From Shewanella mangrovi (GTDB taxonomy: Bacteria > Pseudomonadota > Gammaproteobacteria > Enterobacterales > Shewanellaceae), in contig NZ_JPEO01000003.1 of NCBI RefSeq assembly GCF_000753795.1, positions 124,001 to 188,000 of the forward strand: DNA of 64,000 nt. Direction: 5' to 3'. Position 1 is the first letter of the stretch, and each line of letters opens with the position of its first letter. This document shows, in pieces, positions 16,559 to 25,539 of the stretch. Under the pieces are notes generated by a model. The model ran no database searches. It was not told where the DNA came from and saw nothing but the letters and a program-made list of their open reading frames with translations. A program made the position numbers and the translations under genes.

Positions 16559-18631
16559 ATGCTTGCAGCCCACGTCAAAACGCAAATCAGAGAAATCTAC
16601 AAGCAGATAGCCACCTCACTACCCAACTTTCGCTCTCGACGCGAGCAAAACTACATGGTGGCAGAAATATCAAAAACGCTGGCGGGTGATTATGATAAGC
16701 AGCGCAAAATCATCGTAATTGAAGCCGGAACGGGTATTGGTAAATCTCTGGCCTATATTCTAGGCACTATTCCTTTAGCCATGGCCAGCAATAAGAAGGT
16801 CTGTATTTCTACCGCTACCGTGGCGTTGCAAGAACAGCTATTACACAAAGACCTACCGTTTTTTCTACAGCACAGTGGTATCGATTTTCGCTTTGGGCTC
16901 GTAAAAGGCCGTCAGCGCTACGCTTGTATCTCTAAGATGGAGATGATGATTGGCGATAATGGCGGCGAGCAGTTAGCCATGTGGCAAACCAAACCGGATC
17001 AAAGCCAAGTACAGCAAATCCAACAGATGCTGACCGATTACCGTCAGGGGCGTTGGAATGGCGAACTCGACTCCTTAAAAACACCGATTCCAGATCATCT
17101 ATGGCAACAGATTGCGTCAGATAAGCATTCCTGTCACAAGCAACTGGCGGGTCACAGTCAGTGTCCGTTTCATAAAGCCCGTGAAGATATGGAAGAGTGG
17201 GACGTGCTTATCGCCAATCATAGCCTGTTACTGGCCGATCTTGAGCTTGGTGGCGGCGTTATTTTGCCTGAACCCGAAAACCTATTTTACGTTATTGACG
17301 AAGCACACCATCTCCCTACTGTTGCTCGCGATTTTTCAAGTGCTCAAGGAACGCTTCGCGGCGCAGGCGATTGGCTCGAAAAACTGCAAAAAACAACGGC
17401 AAAGCTGCAAACTCAGATCAAAAGCAACTACATCATCGCGCCTGCACAAGCGATGCTAGATCGCATTGAGGAGCTGTCGTCTTTGCTGCAAAAAGTGGCG
17501 CATTTTTGCGATAACCAACCCAAATTCTTCGCCAATGAAGAAGGCCGCTGGCGCTTTGTGAATGGTAAATTGCCCGATGCATTGACCATTCTCTCGGGCA
17601 ACTTAGCCACTGCAGCTAACGAAGCACTAAAGCAGTTCAATAAGATGCAGATGTTGCTGTCTGAAAGTATTAAGGATGGCGAAATTCCAAAACATCAAGC
17701 AGATGGTCTAGTGTCAGAATGCGGCTTTATGCTGCAACGCCTAGAAAACATGCAAAAACTGTGGAAAATGATGGCAAAAGAAGATAATCCCAAAGGTGCA
17801 CCGACCGCTCGCTGGATTGAACGCATCAATGGCAAGCAACAGGATTATCTCTGCAGCGCATCACCTATCGAAGTCGGCTTTATGTTGGAACATCTGCTGT
17901 GGGAAAAAGCAGGCGGTGTCGTACTCTGTAGTGCAACCTTAAGAGCACTCAACAGCTTTGATCATTTTGCTTATCAGGTGGGTCTGTCACCACGAGATGG
18001 CAGCCGCTATCTCGCACTACAATCGCCGTTCGATTTCGAAAATAATGCCACGCTGTACCTGCCAAAAATGGATACTGAACCCGCAGAAGACGCTTACACC
18101 GACGAATTGGCAAAGCAAATCAAGCAATTGGTCGAGGGAGAAACGGCAACACTTGTGCTGTTTGCCTCATACTGGCAAATGGAGAAAGTATCCCAATTAC
18201 TTGAAGGGAAACTGCCGGTCACTCCGTTGCTGCAAGGCTCATCACCGCGGCAGACCTTGCTAGAAGCGCACAAAACACGTTGCGATGCTGGTCAGCCAAG
18301 CATTATCTTCGGCACTGGAAGTTTCTCTGAAGGTCTTGATTTACCTGGTGATTACTTAACTAACCTTATCGTCACCAAATTGCCATTTGCGGTGCCCACC
18401 TCCCCCGTTGAGCAAGCGCATTCTGAGTACGTTAAGTTAAAGGGTGGCAATCCATTTTTACAACTCACCATCCCCGATGCATCCCGTAAGCTGATCCAGA
18501 GTTGCGGCCGTCTCTTGCGAAAAGAGGAAGATTATGGCCGAATTACCATCCTCGATCGGCGCTTAGTCAGCAAACGTTACGGTAAATCGCTGCTGGATGC
18601 GCTACCGCCTTACCGCCGTGTAATTGAATAG
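16559..18631 (+). CDS. dinG: DinG-type ATP-dependent DNA helicase
   Basis: The 690-residue product is an XPD/DinG superfamily 2 helicase: Walker A EAGTGIGKSLAY (about residues 55-66), the Fe-S insert, Walker B VIDEAHHLP and the C-terminal motif VI region IQSCGRLLRKEED. DinG unwinds DNA, R-loops and D-loops 5' to 3'. In E. coli the 4Fe-4S cluster uses four Cys (C-x4-C-x5-C after an earlier one). Here only Cys123, Cys192 and Cys202 are visible, with CHKQLAGHSQC lacking the middle Cys. AAAGGAA lies upstream of the ATG. It heads a tight six-gene run that ends at 21946. Confidence 0.93.
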   Translation: MLAAHVKTQIREIYKQIATSLPNFRSRREQNYMVAEISKTLAGDYDKQRKIIVIEAGTGIGKSLAYILGTIPLAMASNKKVCISTATVALQEQLLHKDLPFFLQHSGIDFRFGLVKGRQRYACISKMEMMIGDNGGEQLAMWQTKPDQSQVQQIQQMLTDYRQGRWNGELDSLKTPIPDHLWQQIASDKHSCHKQLAGHSQCPFHKAREDMEEWDVLIANHSLLLADLELGGGVILPEPENLFYVIDEAHHLPTVARDFSSAQGTLRGAGDWLEKLQKTTAKLQTQIKSNYIIAPAQAMLDRIEELSSLLQKVAHFCDNQPKFFANEEGRWRFVNGKLPDALTILSGNLATAANEALKQFNKMQMLLSESIKDGEIPKHQADGLVSECGFMLQRLENMQKLWKMMAKEDNPKGAPTARWIERINGKQQDYLCSASPIEVGFMLEHLLWEKAGGVVLCSATLRALNSFDHFAYQVGLSPRDGSRYLALQSPFDFENNATLYLPKMDTEPAEDAYTDELAKQIKQLVEGETATLVLFASYWQMEKVSQLLEGKLPVTPLLQGSSPRQTLLEAHKTRCDAGQPSIIFGTGSFSEGLDLPGDYLTNLIVTKLPFAVPTSPVEQAHSEYVKLKGGNPFLQLTIPDASRKLIQSCGRLLRKEEDYGRITILDRRLVSKRYGKSLLDALPPYRRVIE

Positions 18632-18643
18632 ATTGGGCTTTGA

Positions 18644-19414
18644 GTGGAAATTCTTTCTTCAAGTATTAATTGGATAGTGTTGGCTGGCGCTGGCTTATTT
18701 GCTGGCTTTATTGATGCCATCGTTGGCGGCGGTGGCCTGCTTTCGATTCCTGCATTACTGAGCGTTGGCATGCCTGCTCACCTGTCATTAGGCACCAATA
18801 AGCTCGCATCTTCGATGAGTTCCTCAACCGCCGCCTACACCTACTATAAAAAGCATTTGCTCAACCCTCGTCTATGGAAAACCTGTTTTGCCGCAACTGC
18901 CGTTGGCGCTGTTGTCGGTAGCATGATGGTGTATTTAGTTGACGGCGACTTGTTAGAAAAAATTCTCCCCGTAATCGTGATTCTTGTCGCCTTATACAGT
19001 TTGTTGTTTAAAAAGGTTCTGCACGGAGAATTCAATCCACCGAAGTATCAGCCCAGAACTAAAAGGCAAATAGCGCAAGGCCTGTTGCTTGGCGGTTATG
19101 ACGGGTTTGCAGGCCCCGGTATTGGATCGATGTGGATTGTCAGCAGCCGTATGTTATACAAGCTGTCATTTTTAAAAAGCTGCGCGCTATCGCGGGCAAT
19201 GACCTTTGTGAGCAATATTGTTGCTCTCAGCATCTTCTTCTACCACGGTAAGGTAGATATTGCGGTAGGCATGCTATTAGGCGGTTCAATGATGCTGGGA
19301 TCATATATTGGTGCTCATTCGGCCATTCGCTTTGGTCTACCTTTTATCCGTCCGCTGTTTGTGACGATTGTTATTGCAATTGCCATTCACCTTAGCTGGA
19401 ACGCATGGACATGA
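18644..19414 (+). CDS. TSUP (TauE/SafE) family permease
   Basis: The 256-residue membrane protein has both TSUP half-repeats: GFIDAIVGGGGLLSIPALL (about residues 21-39) and GGYDGFAGPGIGSMW (about 150-164). About seven or eight hydrophobic helices are visible. It probably moves a small organosulfur or carboxylic anion across the inner membrane; the substrate is unknown. The start is GTG 18644, 12 bp after dinG. Its stop overlaps the priC start (ATGA). It is a paralogue of the truncated gene at 1-656. Confidence 0.9.
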   Translation: MEILSSSINWIVLAGAGLFAGFIDAIVGGGGLLSIPALLSVGMPAHLSLGTNKLASSMSSSTAAYTYYKKHLLNPRLWKTCFAATAVGAVVGSMMVYLVDGDLLEKILPVIVILVALYSLLFKKVLHGEFNPPKYQPRTKRQIAQGLLLGGYDGFAGPGIGSMWIVSSRMLYKLSFLKSCALSRAMTFVSNIVALSIFFYHGKVDIAVGMLLGGSMMLGSYIGAHSAIRFGLPFIRPLFVTIVIAIAIHLSWNAWT

Positions 19415-20067
19415 ATACCGCACAGCTGATCGAAAAGCTCAAGCAACAGCTGAAACAGCTGGAACAAGAAGTCTTGCAACACGACCAAGCACAATCCGCC
19501 AAAGATTTACGCCTGCTTGAGCATCTAGAGCGATTTGAACAAACACTATTTCATCAAAGCGGCGGGAAGCTCTACCCTTGTATCGCGCAGCTCGAAACCA
19601 GTTTACGACAATTGGAAAAACAGCTCGCTGCAGGAATTTCGCCAGCACTATTGCAAGCCAGTTGTGAGCGGATTGCTGATCGATTTGTTGCACTAAAACG
19701 CGCTATTTCAACCACTGCCATTGATTTAAAAGCGCAGCAGCAAAATAAAAACAGTAAAAAAGTCGTATATCAGCGTAAGATGCAACAGCGTCATACTGAT
19801 GCCGGTTTTGGATGGATTGCCGCAGAGGTAATGCGTAACAGCCACCAGCTGTACGAAGAGCTGAATAAACATCTTAATTGGGAGAAGAAAATTCAGTTCA
19901 AGATAGAGCAATTACAAGCTCAGCTTGACAACTGTCACATTACTGAAAAAATTGCTGTTCAGAATGACCTGCTCGCCATGCATAAACGTTTGGGGAAATG
20001 CCGGCAAGCAATTAATTATATTGAAGATCGTATTCAATTATTTGAGCGCCCAAATAAACATTCCTAA
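19411..20067 (+). CDS. priC: PriC-like primosomal replication protein N''
   Basis: The 218-residue product is helical and basic, with Gln-rich coiled-coil stretches (LIEKLKQQLKQLEQEV) and the PriC family region RLLEHLERFEQTLFHQSGG. The C-terminal half includes KVVYQRKMQQRHTDAGFGW. PriC loads the DnaB helicase at stalled forks without PriA. ATG 19411 overlaps the TSUP stop by 4 bp, which supports it over ATG 19405. Its place after dinG suggests co-expression of two fork-maintenance functions. Confidence 0.8.
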   Translation: MNTAQLIEKLKQQLKQLEQEVLQHDQAQSAKDLRLLEHLERFEQTLFHQSGGKLYPCIAQLETSLRQLEKQLAAGISPALLQASCERIADRFVALKRAISTTAIDLKAQQQNKNSKKVVYQRKMQQRHTDAGFGWIAAEVMRNSHQLYEELNKHLNWEKKIQFKIEQLQAQLDNCHITEKIAVQNDLLAMHKRLGKCRQAINYIEDRIQLFERPNKHS

Positions 20068-20083
20068 TTGTTAAGGAGCAACG

Positions 20084-20749
20084 ATGAAACCTATAACGAC
20101 CGTTTCAGCCCTGTTCGCGCTGATTTGCTCATCCTCTGTATTCGCCGCCAATCTCAAAATTCCAATGGCGTTTGAATATCTCGCACTTGATGGCACTCAG
20201 ATTGAAACTAACCATTTCACCCATAAAGCTGATTTGGCGTTAACTGGCGGTACTCACAAAATCGCCATTCGATACAGCGACGTCTATGATGATCCTTTGT
20301 CAGAAAGCCCTAATTTCATTAAGTCATCACCTTTTATCGTGACCATTAATGTTGATGATGCAGCAAATTATGAACTAACACCGGCGAAGAAAATTACCGA
20401 TCCCGAAGCATTTGCCAAAGCACCTAAAGTAGTGATCAGCCAAGCTAACGGTGGCGCAGCAGATTACTCAGTTCAACAAACCAACATTCAGGAAAATTCA
20501 TTCCTCGGACGTTTATTTAGTGTGGGTCAACAAGGTCCGGAAGTTGATGTGGCGGCAGCTGCCGTTACCGGTGGTAAGCCAATTCCTCAGCCTGTAGCTC
20601 AGCCTACCGCGGTTGAGGCAATGACGGCTTCACCAGCGAGCCAGGCCCAGCAACCAAATCAAGCAGGTCAAATGCTGCAGTATTGGTGGCAACAAGCCGA
20701 TGAAAAAACACGTAAAGAATTCATGAGCTGGGCAATCAAGCAACTCTAA
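20084..20749 (+). CDS. DUF2057 (YccT family) secreted protein
   Basis: The 221-residue product has a signal peptide (cleaved after SSVFA, residue 21). A DUF2057 domain follows, with LKIPMAFEYLALDG, an HKIAIRYSDVYDD motif, and KSSPFIVTINVDD. The E. coli relative YccT (CsgI) inhibits curli assembly in the periplasm, but most family members are untested. The C-terminal third is Gln/Pro/Ala-rich and probably flexible. AAGGAG precedes the ATG by 7 nt, and the next gene's GTG follows the stop directly. Confidence 0.85.
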   Translation: MKPITTVSALFALICSSSVFAANLKIPMAFEYLALDGTQIETNHFTHKADLALTGGTHKIAIRYSDVYDDPLSESPNFIKSSPFIVTINVDDAANYELTPAKKITDPEAFAKAPKVVISQANGGAADYSVQQTNIQENSFLGRLFSVGQQGPEVDVAAAAVTGGKPIPQPVAQPTAVEAMTASPASQAQQPNQAGQMLQYWWQQADEKTRKEFMSWAIKQL

Positions 20750-21670
20750 GTGGTTATTCCCGTCGTGTATCACGCCAGCTATTCACAGCTGGCGTTACCC
20801 TCACAACATAGATTTCCCATCAACAAATACCGATTGTTGCACGATTGGTTGCAACACAGCCAACATTCACGTTATTGCAAAATCCATACACCTGAGCGGG
20901 TTCAGCTAAGTATCATCAAACAAGTGCATGATGCTGAATATGTGGATGGGCTTATTAATGGCTCTCTCGACGCCAAGCAGTTACGTCGAATCGGCTTTCC
21001 TTGGTCCTCAGAATTAATTGAACGTACACTGTTCTCCATCGGCGGCACACTGCTCGCGGCCAAGCTAGCCCTTGAACATGGCATAGCAACTCAGATCAGC
21101 GGTGGTTACCATCATGCCCACGCAAACTTTGGTAGTGGCTTTTGTCTATTTAACGATCTGGTCATCGCCGCCAACCAACTTATTGCCGAAAAGGCTGTTA
21201 GCAAAGTCCTTATCTTTGATTGCGACGTGCATCAGGGAGATGGCACAGCAACGCTGACAAGCAACAGAACTGACATCATCAGTAGCTCATTACACTGCGA
21301 GAAGAATTTTCCAGCTCGAAAAGCACATTCACATCACGATTTAACCTTTGCAAAAGGTACAGGTGATAGCGAATACCTTAAGCTGATTGAACAAGTGTTA
21401 CCGTTATTACTCAGCACCTATCAGCCTGATTTGATCATGTTTGATGCAGGGGTTGACGTGCATCAAGGAGATGAACTTGGGCTCATAAATCTTTCAGATG
21501 CTGGCCTGTTACGACGTGAACGACTTGTACTCAATATTGCAAAACGTGCTGACATTCCAATTGTTTGCGTTGCTGGCGGCGGATATTGTCGCGACACGCT
21601 ACAATTGGTAAATCGGCATAGCAAATTGTATATCGCCGCAACGGATTTGTTCTGTGAGACAGGAGAATAA
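20750..21670 (+). CDS. Histone deacetylase-family hydrolase
   Basis: The 306-residue product has the class II HDAC-like fold signatures: GGYHHAHANFGSGFC (residues 118-132, paired His), FDCDVHQGDG (residues 156-165, with zinc ligands Asp159 and His161), a further Asp in FDAGVDVHQGDELG, and AGGGYCRD at the end. Bacterial members deacetylate acetyl-polyamines or small amides, or act on protein lysines; the substrate is not known here. The GTG start directly abuts the DUF2057 stop, and comFB follows by 3 bp. Confidence 0.88.
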   Translation: MVIPVVYHASYSQLALPSQHRFPINKYRLLHDWLQHSQHSRYCKIHTPERVQLSIIKQVHDAEYVDGLINGSLDAKQLRRIGFPWSSELIERTLFSIGGTLLAAKLALEHGIATQISGGYHHAHANFGSGFCLFNDLVIAANQLIAEKAVSKVLIFDCDVHQGDGTATLTSNRTDIISSSLHCEKNFPARKAHSHHDLTFAKGTGDSEYLKLIEQVLPLLLSTYQPDLIMFDAGVDVHQGDELGLINLSDAGLLRRERLVLNIAKRADIPIVCVAGGGYCRDTLQLVNRHSKLYIAATDLFCETGE

Positions 21671-21673
21671 GGA

Positions 21674-21946
21674 ATGCAGCTGGATATCCGTAATTACTAC
21701 GAAGTGATGTTGATGGAAATATTGTCTGAAGAAGGGTTATTAGACGAACTTCCAGAAGATTATATTGCTGATTTAGCCTGCGTAACACTGAACCAGTTGC
21801 CCGTTCGCTACGTGCATCACTTAGTGGACACCTATTTTTATGAAGACCTTAATGAACAACAGAATATGCGTAATGAGATTTACGAAGCACTTGAAAAGTC
21901 GCGGGCTTTTTTAAAGAGTCGCTTGATGAAAACAGCAGAGGAATAA
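21674..21946 (+). CDS. ComFB-family small protein
   Basis: The 90-residue product is a ComFB domain: IRNYYEVMLMEILSEEG, then LPEDYIADLACVTLNQLPVRYVHHLVDTYFY. ComFB proteins were named from a Bacillus competence operon; recent reports describe family members in cyanobacteria and elsewhere as cyclic dinucleotide receptors (recalled, not checked). The AGGAG sequence lies 5 nt before the ATG. It is the last gene of the dinG run, ending only about 20 bp from the 3' end of the convergent 4.5S RNA gene. Confidence 0.85.
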   Translation: MQLDIRNYYEVMLMEILSEEGLLDELPEDYIADLACVTLNQLPVRYVHHLVDTYFYEDLNEQQNMRNEIYEALEKSRAFLKSRLMKTAEE

Positions 21947-21966
21947 CAGACGTTGCGGTATTGGAG

Positions 21967-22067
21967 GTTCCCCCAGAGCCAACACCCCGGCACATGAGTC
22001 GCTTGCTACGGTTGCTTCCTTCCGGACCTGGCCGAGTTCACAAGTTATCATTGCGGGGGGACCCTGG
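21967..22067 (-). ncRNA. ffs: 4.5S signal recognition particle RNA
   Basis: The minus strand contains the universal SRP domain IV core, including GGTCCGGAAGGAAGCA (near 22012-22027), which binds Ffh. Flanking strands pair to make the long hairpin of bacterial 4.5S RNA, closing with C- and G-rich ends near 22055-22064 and 21968-21977. Length (about 100 nt) fits. Exact ends are approximate. A sigma-70-like promoter lies upstream at 22115-22143. Confidence 0.95.
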
Positions 22068-22114
22068 GGTCACCATTGCTTTGCCAAAGGTATTGACCTA
22101 CGACAACGGCCGGA

Positions 22115-22143
22115 ATTATCCATGAAGCAGCCAAGGTGATCAA
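22115..22143 (-). promoter_or_regulatory. Sigma-70-like promoter for ffs
   Basis: On the minus strand, TTGATC (-35) and GATAAT (-10) are separated by 17 bp. This is placed to start transcription about 40 nt before mature 4.5S RNA. Matches to consensus are 4/6 and 5/6. Confidence 0.55.
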
Positions 22144-22185
22144 GGTTAAACTGCAATTCCGTCGCTGACTGTGCACTCCATATAC

Positions 22186-22212
22186 AAAAAGTCCGCATAT
22201 GCGGACTTTTTA
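22186..22212 (-). terminator. Rho-independent terminator of comEA-like gene
   Basis: A palindromic stem (AAAAAGTCCGCAT / ATGCGGACTTTTT) lies 14 nt past the stop of the ComEA-like gene at 22226, with T-runs on both strands. Confidence 0.8.
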
Positions 22213-22225
22213 ATAAACACGACCG

Positions 22226-22531
22226 TTACAACATTAAGATGTCAGCATTTTTCTCAATGAGCTTTTTGCCAATACCTTTCACTTCTGACAACTGCTCTAT
22301 CGATTCAAATTTGCCGTGACTATCTCGATAATCAACAATCGCCTGCGCTTTAGCTTCACCGATCCCTTTAAGGAGCTGCAGCTCCGCAACCGATGCAGTG
22401 TTGATGCTGATTTTTTGCAGAGCTTGAGTTGCTTCAACAGGTTTGACCAACTCGTCATTCGCATGCGCGGTAAACGCCAGTGGGGTTAATAACAGTGCTA
22501 CAGCTAACAGTCCATATTGGGTAATTCTCAT
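22226..22531 (-). CDS. ComEA-like helix-hairpin-helix protein
   Basis: The 101-residue product has a signal peptide (cleaved after FTAHA, about residue 24). One ComEA-type domain with two helix-hairpin-helix motifs follows: [21 protein letters not shown] and [16 protein letters not shown]. Such small exported proteins bind double-stranded DNA in the periplasm and pull it in during natural transformation. GGAGG lies 8 nt before the ATG. It is monocistronic with its own terminator. Confidence 0.9.
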   Translation of the reverse strand: MRITQYGLLAVALLLTPLAFTAHANDELVKPVEATQALQKISINTASVAELQLLKGIGEAKAQAIVDYRDSHGKFESIEQLSEVKGIGKKLIEKNADILML

Positions 22532-22632
22532 CGTCTATCCTCCGGTAAATTCCATATCACAGCGCGAGTCGATAATTCCGTTTTCCGTGACCCGCAACAA
22601 AAGTGTAGACAATTGTTTAAAAAACTACCAAA

Positions 22633-23688
22633 TTAGCGTTTTGTTGGCTCGGTATCGCGAGTTTCTCTGTGTTTGCTAGGCGCCATACGACTTTTGAGCT
22701 CCGATAGTAGTTCCATGTGAATTTTGGCTAAGCTCGGCATGTTCTTCTGTGTAAATTTCATCGGACGACATAAACGCATCGCTTGGATCCCTAAACGGGC
22801 TGTCAACAATCCACCACCTAGCCCCTGAGCTAATCGGGCAGATAGTTTTCCAGTCATCTCCATCGATAACATCTGACTACCAAAGTCAGTCATCAATTCT
22901 GTAGTGCCGGCATAGACAATATTCCAAAAAATCCCACGAATAAGCCTTATTCGGCTCCAATAACCCAACTCTATCCCGTAGCAAGCAGCAATATCATTAA
23001 TCATCGCTTGGTTGCGCCACAACACCAACGCCATATCCAATAACGCGAATGGGCTTACCGCGAGGATAAGCGAAGACTGCAACGCATATTTGCGGACAAT
23101 TTTGCGTGCGGCAATATCGCGGTCATCCAATACCAAAGACTCGAACAGTCGCAGCTGCTCCGCATCATTTTGATCGGGTGAAAGACTCCGTTTTAGCGCT
23201 GCCGTTGAACGTTTCGCATCTGCTGGAAGGCGTGTGATAATGCGGTCAATAAACGCCTGAGATTCCCCTATTTGGACACTGTCTCGCAGCCGCTCTGCGA
23301 TTTGCTGAGCTTCATCATTACGCTTTAGTCGCCGTAAATAACGCCATTCTTTTAGTATTAATACCAACACCCACAATACCAGCACTCCAGCGATCGCGCT
23401 GTACAACAAAAATAACCACGGACTTTGTTGCCATGCATCAACGAGTGTGATGATTAGCTGGGTGACGATGCCAACGGCTAGCGCCATCAACGCCAGTCGA
23501 GTTAACCATGAACGACGTTTAGGCTTTAAAGCTTGCTCAGGTAATTGCTCGACCTGTTCGGTAAACGCATCGGTTTTACTCGCTAACTCTTGCCATTCAA
23601 TAATATCGGCCTGCTCAAATAGCTTGCGCTGCCGCAGTTTTGGGGGCGGTGTGGTATCCGTTGGACTGTCAGATTGATTCTGCTTCAC
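22633..23688 (-). CDS. ycjF: YcjF/DUF697 inner-membrane protein
   Basis: The 351-residue product is a YcjF (TIGR01620) protein. Two N-terminal membrane helices lie at about residues 65-85 and 92-112 (WLFLLYSAIAGVLVLWVLVL), and a C-terminal DUF697 domain includes GLGGGLLTARLGIQAMRLCRP. Its role is unknown; in enterobacteria it is part of the extended Psp regulon. Its ATG overlaps the ycjX stop by 4 bp, so the two are coupled. Confidence 0.9.
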   Translation of the reverse strand: MKQNQSDSPTDTTPPPKLRQRKLFEQADIIEWQELASKTDAFTEQVEQLPEQALKPKRRSWLTRLALMALAVGIVTQLIITLVDAWQQSPWLFLLYSAIAGVLVLWVLVLILKEWRYLRRLKRNDEAQQIAERLRDSVQIGESQAFIDRIITRLPADAKRSTAALKRSLSPDQNDAEQLRLFESLVLDDRDIAARKIVRKYALQSSLILAVSPFALLDMALVLWRNQAMINDIAACYGIELGYWSRIRLIRGIFWNIVYAGTTELMTDFGSQMLSMEMTGKLSARLAQGLGGGLLTARLGIQAMRLCRPMKFTQKNMPSLAKIHMELLSELKSRMAPSKHRETRDTEPTKR

Positions 23689-25115
23689 GACAGCTTATCT
23701 CCTAATAAAAACTCGAGCAGATGATCTAAGCGGATATGCTCAAACGCTTGGTCAGCCGCAATGTGCGGCGGTGCGAAATCGACAAACTGAAAACCCTGTT
23801 GCTGCCAGAACTCATCATTAGGCAAAGTTTTCGGCACTTCTCCCGGATATAACGTCACCGTATTGCGATTATCAAGCGCGGTACCACTCACGACCGACAC
23901 CTCTCCTAGTTGCCGATCTTTTGCCATACCGTAGCGAGTAGTCTTGATGGCACTCACCGCCATAGCTTCGACCAAACAACCACTATTGTCGGCATTTTGC
24001 CAACCCGGTTGTAACAGCTGCTTAAGCAATGACAAAGCGTTCCCTTGTTGCTCCCGCGTTATTTGATCTACTTTGCTAACGGCAAACAGTAAACGGTCGA
24101 TTTTAGGTGAAAACACACGCTGCCAAAATCCACCTTTGCCAAAGCGGAAACTTTGATTGAGTGCATTGAGTGCATTGGCCATATCTTCAAATTGAGCACG
24201 GCCACGATTTAGCGCGCCCAATACATCCACTAACACTAGCTGCCGGTCAAAATCCTCGAAGTAGCGCTGATAAAAAGGCTTTACCACTTGCTTAACATAA
24301 GCGCTGTAACGCTTCTCGAGGTTATTGATAAGCTGGTTTTTTATCGGAGTGCCTTCGGCATTTCGTAGCAGTTGCCTTGGTAAGGGGAAAAAAGACAGCA
24401 GTGGCGTTCCCTGCAGATCGCCCGGTAGCAGTAGGCGTCCAGGTTGCGCCAAATAAAACCCGCGTTGGTGTACAAGTTCTTCTAACAGTTGGCGATAACT
24501 ATCGCTCACCGATGCCAGTGTTTCATCAGCAGGTTCGGCATCTAGCTCCAGAAGCGTTAACTTACTAATAAATTCGCTATAGCCAGAGGTTTTAGTGATA
24601 GGACTTTGCGGCGCAAGTAGTTGCTCACTCCATTCAATAAAGCTTTGCTGCAACATAGGTAAATCAAGCAACCATTCACCTGGATAATCGACGATATCCA
24701 GATGCAACGTAGCCTTATCGGTGAGGCTCGATAACCACCCAGACTTGGGCTGATAATCAATCGCAAGACGTAGCTCGCTGATGTTAGTGGTCGATTGCGG
24801 CCATTTCGGCAATTCGGCTCGCAACGTTTGCATGGCATTCTCGTAACCAAAACTCGCGATATTTAAATCAGGTTGACGTTCACGACGCGCGCCAAGAAAG
24901 CGCTGCTGCATACACACGGAAAACAGCGGTAAGCCCCCGTATGGAGGTTGTGTATCCGCTGTTAGCAGTTTTTCCACAAGAGAAGTAATAAACGCGGTTT
25001 TACCAGCGCCAGATAAACCAGTAACCGCCAAGCGAAGATGACGGTCGGTGGTGCGATAGCCAATATCCTTGGCTTTTTGTTCGAGTTGATGCCAACGTTG
25101 CTTAAAGTCTGCCAT
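23685..25115 (-). CDS. ycjX: YcjX (DUF463) P-loop NTPase
   Basis: The 476-residue product has Walker A GLSGAGKTAF (about residues 33-42) and the GTPase-like strand HLDIVDYPGEWLLDLP, followed by DUF463 sequence including LVDVLGALNRG and the NKxD-like FAVSKVDQ. The family binds GTP; it is linked to phage-shock and stress regulons, but the cell function is unsettled. A terminator at 25125-25151 separates it from pspC just upstream, so it may have its own promoter. Confidence 0.9.
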   Translation of the reverse strand: MADFKQRWHQLEQKAKDIGYRTTDRHLRLAVTGLSGAGKTAFITSLVEKLLTADTQPPYGGLPLFSVCMQQRFLGARRERQPDLNIASFGYENAMQTLRAELPKWPQSTTNISELRLAIDYQPKSGWLSSLTDKATLHLDIVDYPGEWLLDLPMLQQSFIEWSEQLLAPQSPITKTSGYSEFISKLTLLELDAEPADETLASVSDSYRQLLEELVHQRGFYLAQPGRLLLPGDLQGTPLLSFFPLPRQLLRNAEGTPIKNQLINNLEKRYSAYVKQVVKPFYQRYFEDFDRQLVLVDVLGALNRGRAQFEDMANALNALNQSFRFGKGGFWQRVFSPKIDRLLFAVSKVDQITREQQGNALSLLKQLLQPGWQNADNSGCLVEAMAVSAIKTTRYGMAKDRQLGEVSVVSGTALDNRNTVTLYPGEVPKTLPNDEFWQQQGFQFVDFAPPHIAADQAFEHIRLDHLLEFLLGDKLS

Positions 25116-25124
25116 AACTCTCCA

Positions 25125-25151
25125 GAAAAAAGGGGCAGCGATGCTGCCCTT
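25125..25151 (-). terminator. Rho-independent terminator after pspC
   Basis: Stem GGGCAGC-GAT-GCTGCCC on the minus strand is followed by CTTTTTT. It is 5 nt past the pspC stop and 10 nt before the ycjX start. Confidence 0.8.
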
Positions 25152-25155
25152 GGGA

Positions 25156-25539
25156 TTAGAGATTATTGATTTGCCGTTTTAGCTCATATTGATCTGAGGT
25201 GACATAGGTTTCAATGGCTCTCAATCTGCTTTCAAGTGTATGAAATTTGGCACTCACATCTTGTAAAGCTTGTTTAGCTGGCTCCCCTGCCTGCCACACC
25301 TTTTTCTTAACTGACAGATCTGTTGGATCGTTGTCTGCGTTAAGTGGTTTTTCATCCAGAATCATCCATAACGCAATATAAGCAACAAACACTACACCAG
25401 AACCACCAAGAAGGAATATGGACACTACCGCAACACGCACTAGCCATGTTTCCAGATTAAAGTATTCTGCTATCCCTGCACAAACCCCAGCTACCTTACC
25501 CGCTTTACGGTTGCGATACAGCGTACGTTTATCTTTCAT
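25156..25539 (-). CDS. pspC: Phage shock protein C
   Basis: The 127-residue product is a PspC domain: LYRNRKAGKVAGVCAGIAEYF (residues 5-25), one membrane helix (VAVVSIFLLGGSGVVFVAYIALW), and a C-terminal coiled coil. It senses envelope stress with PspB and releases PspF from PspA. ATG 25539 has GGAG 8 nt upstream and overlaps pspB by 11 bp. The longer open frame to 25569 lies wholly within pspB. Confidence 0.93.
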   Translation of the reverse strand: MKDKRTLYRNRKAGKVAGVCAGIAEYFNLETWLVRVAVVSIFLLGGSGVVFVAYIALWMILDEKPLNADNDPTDLSVKKKVWQAGEPAKQALQDVSAKFHTLESRLRAIETYVTSDQYELKRQINNL

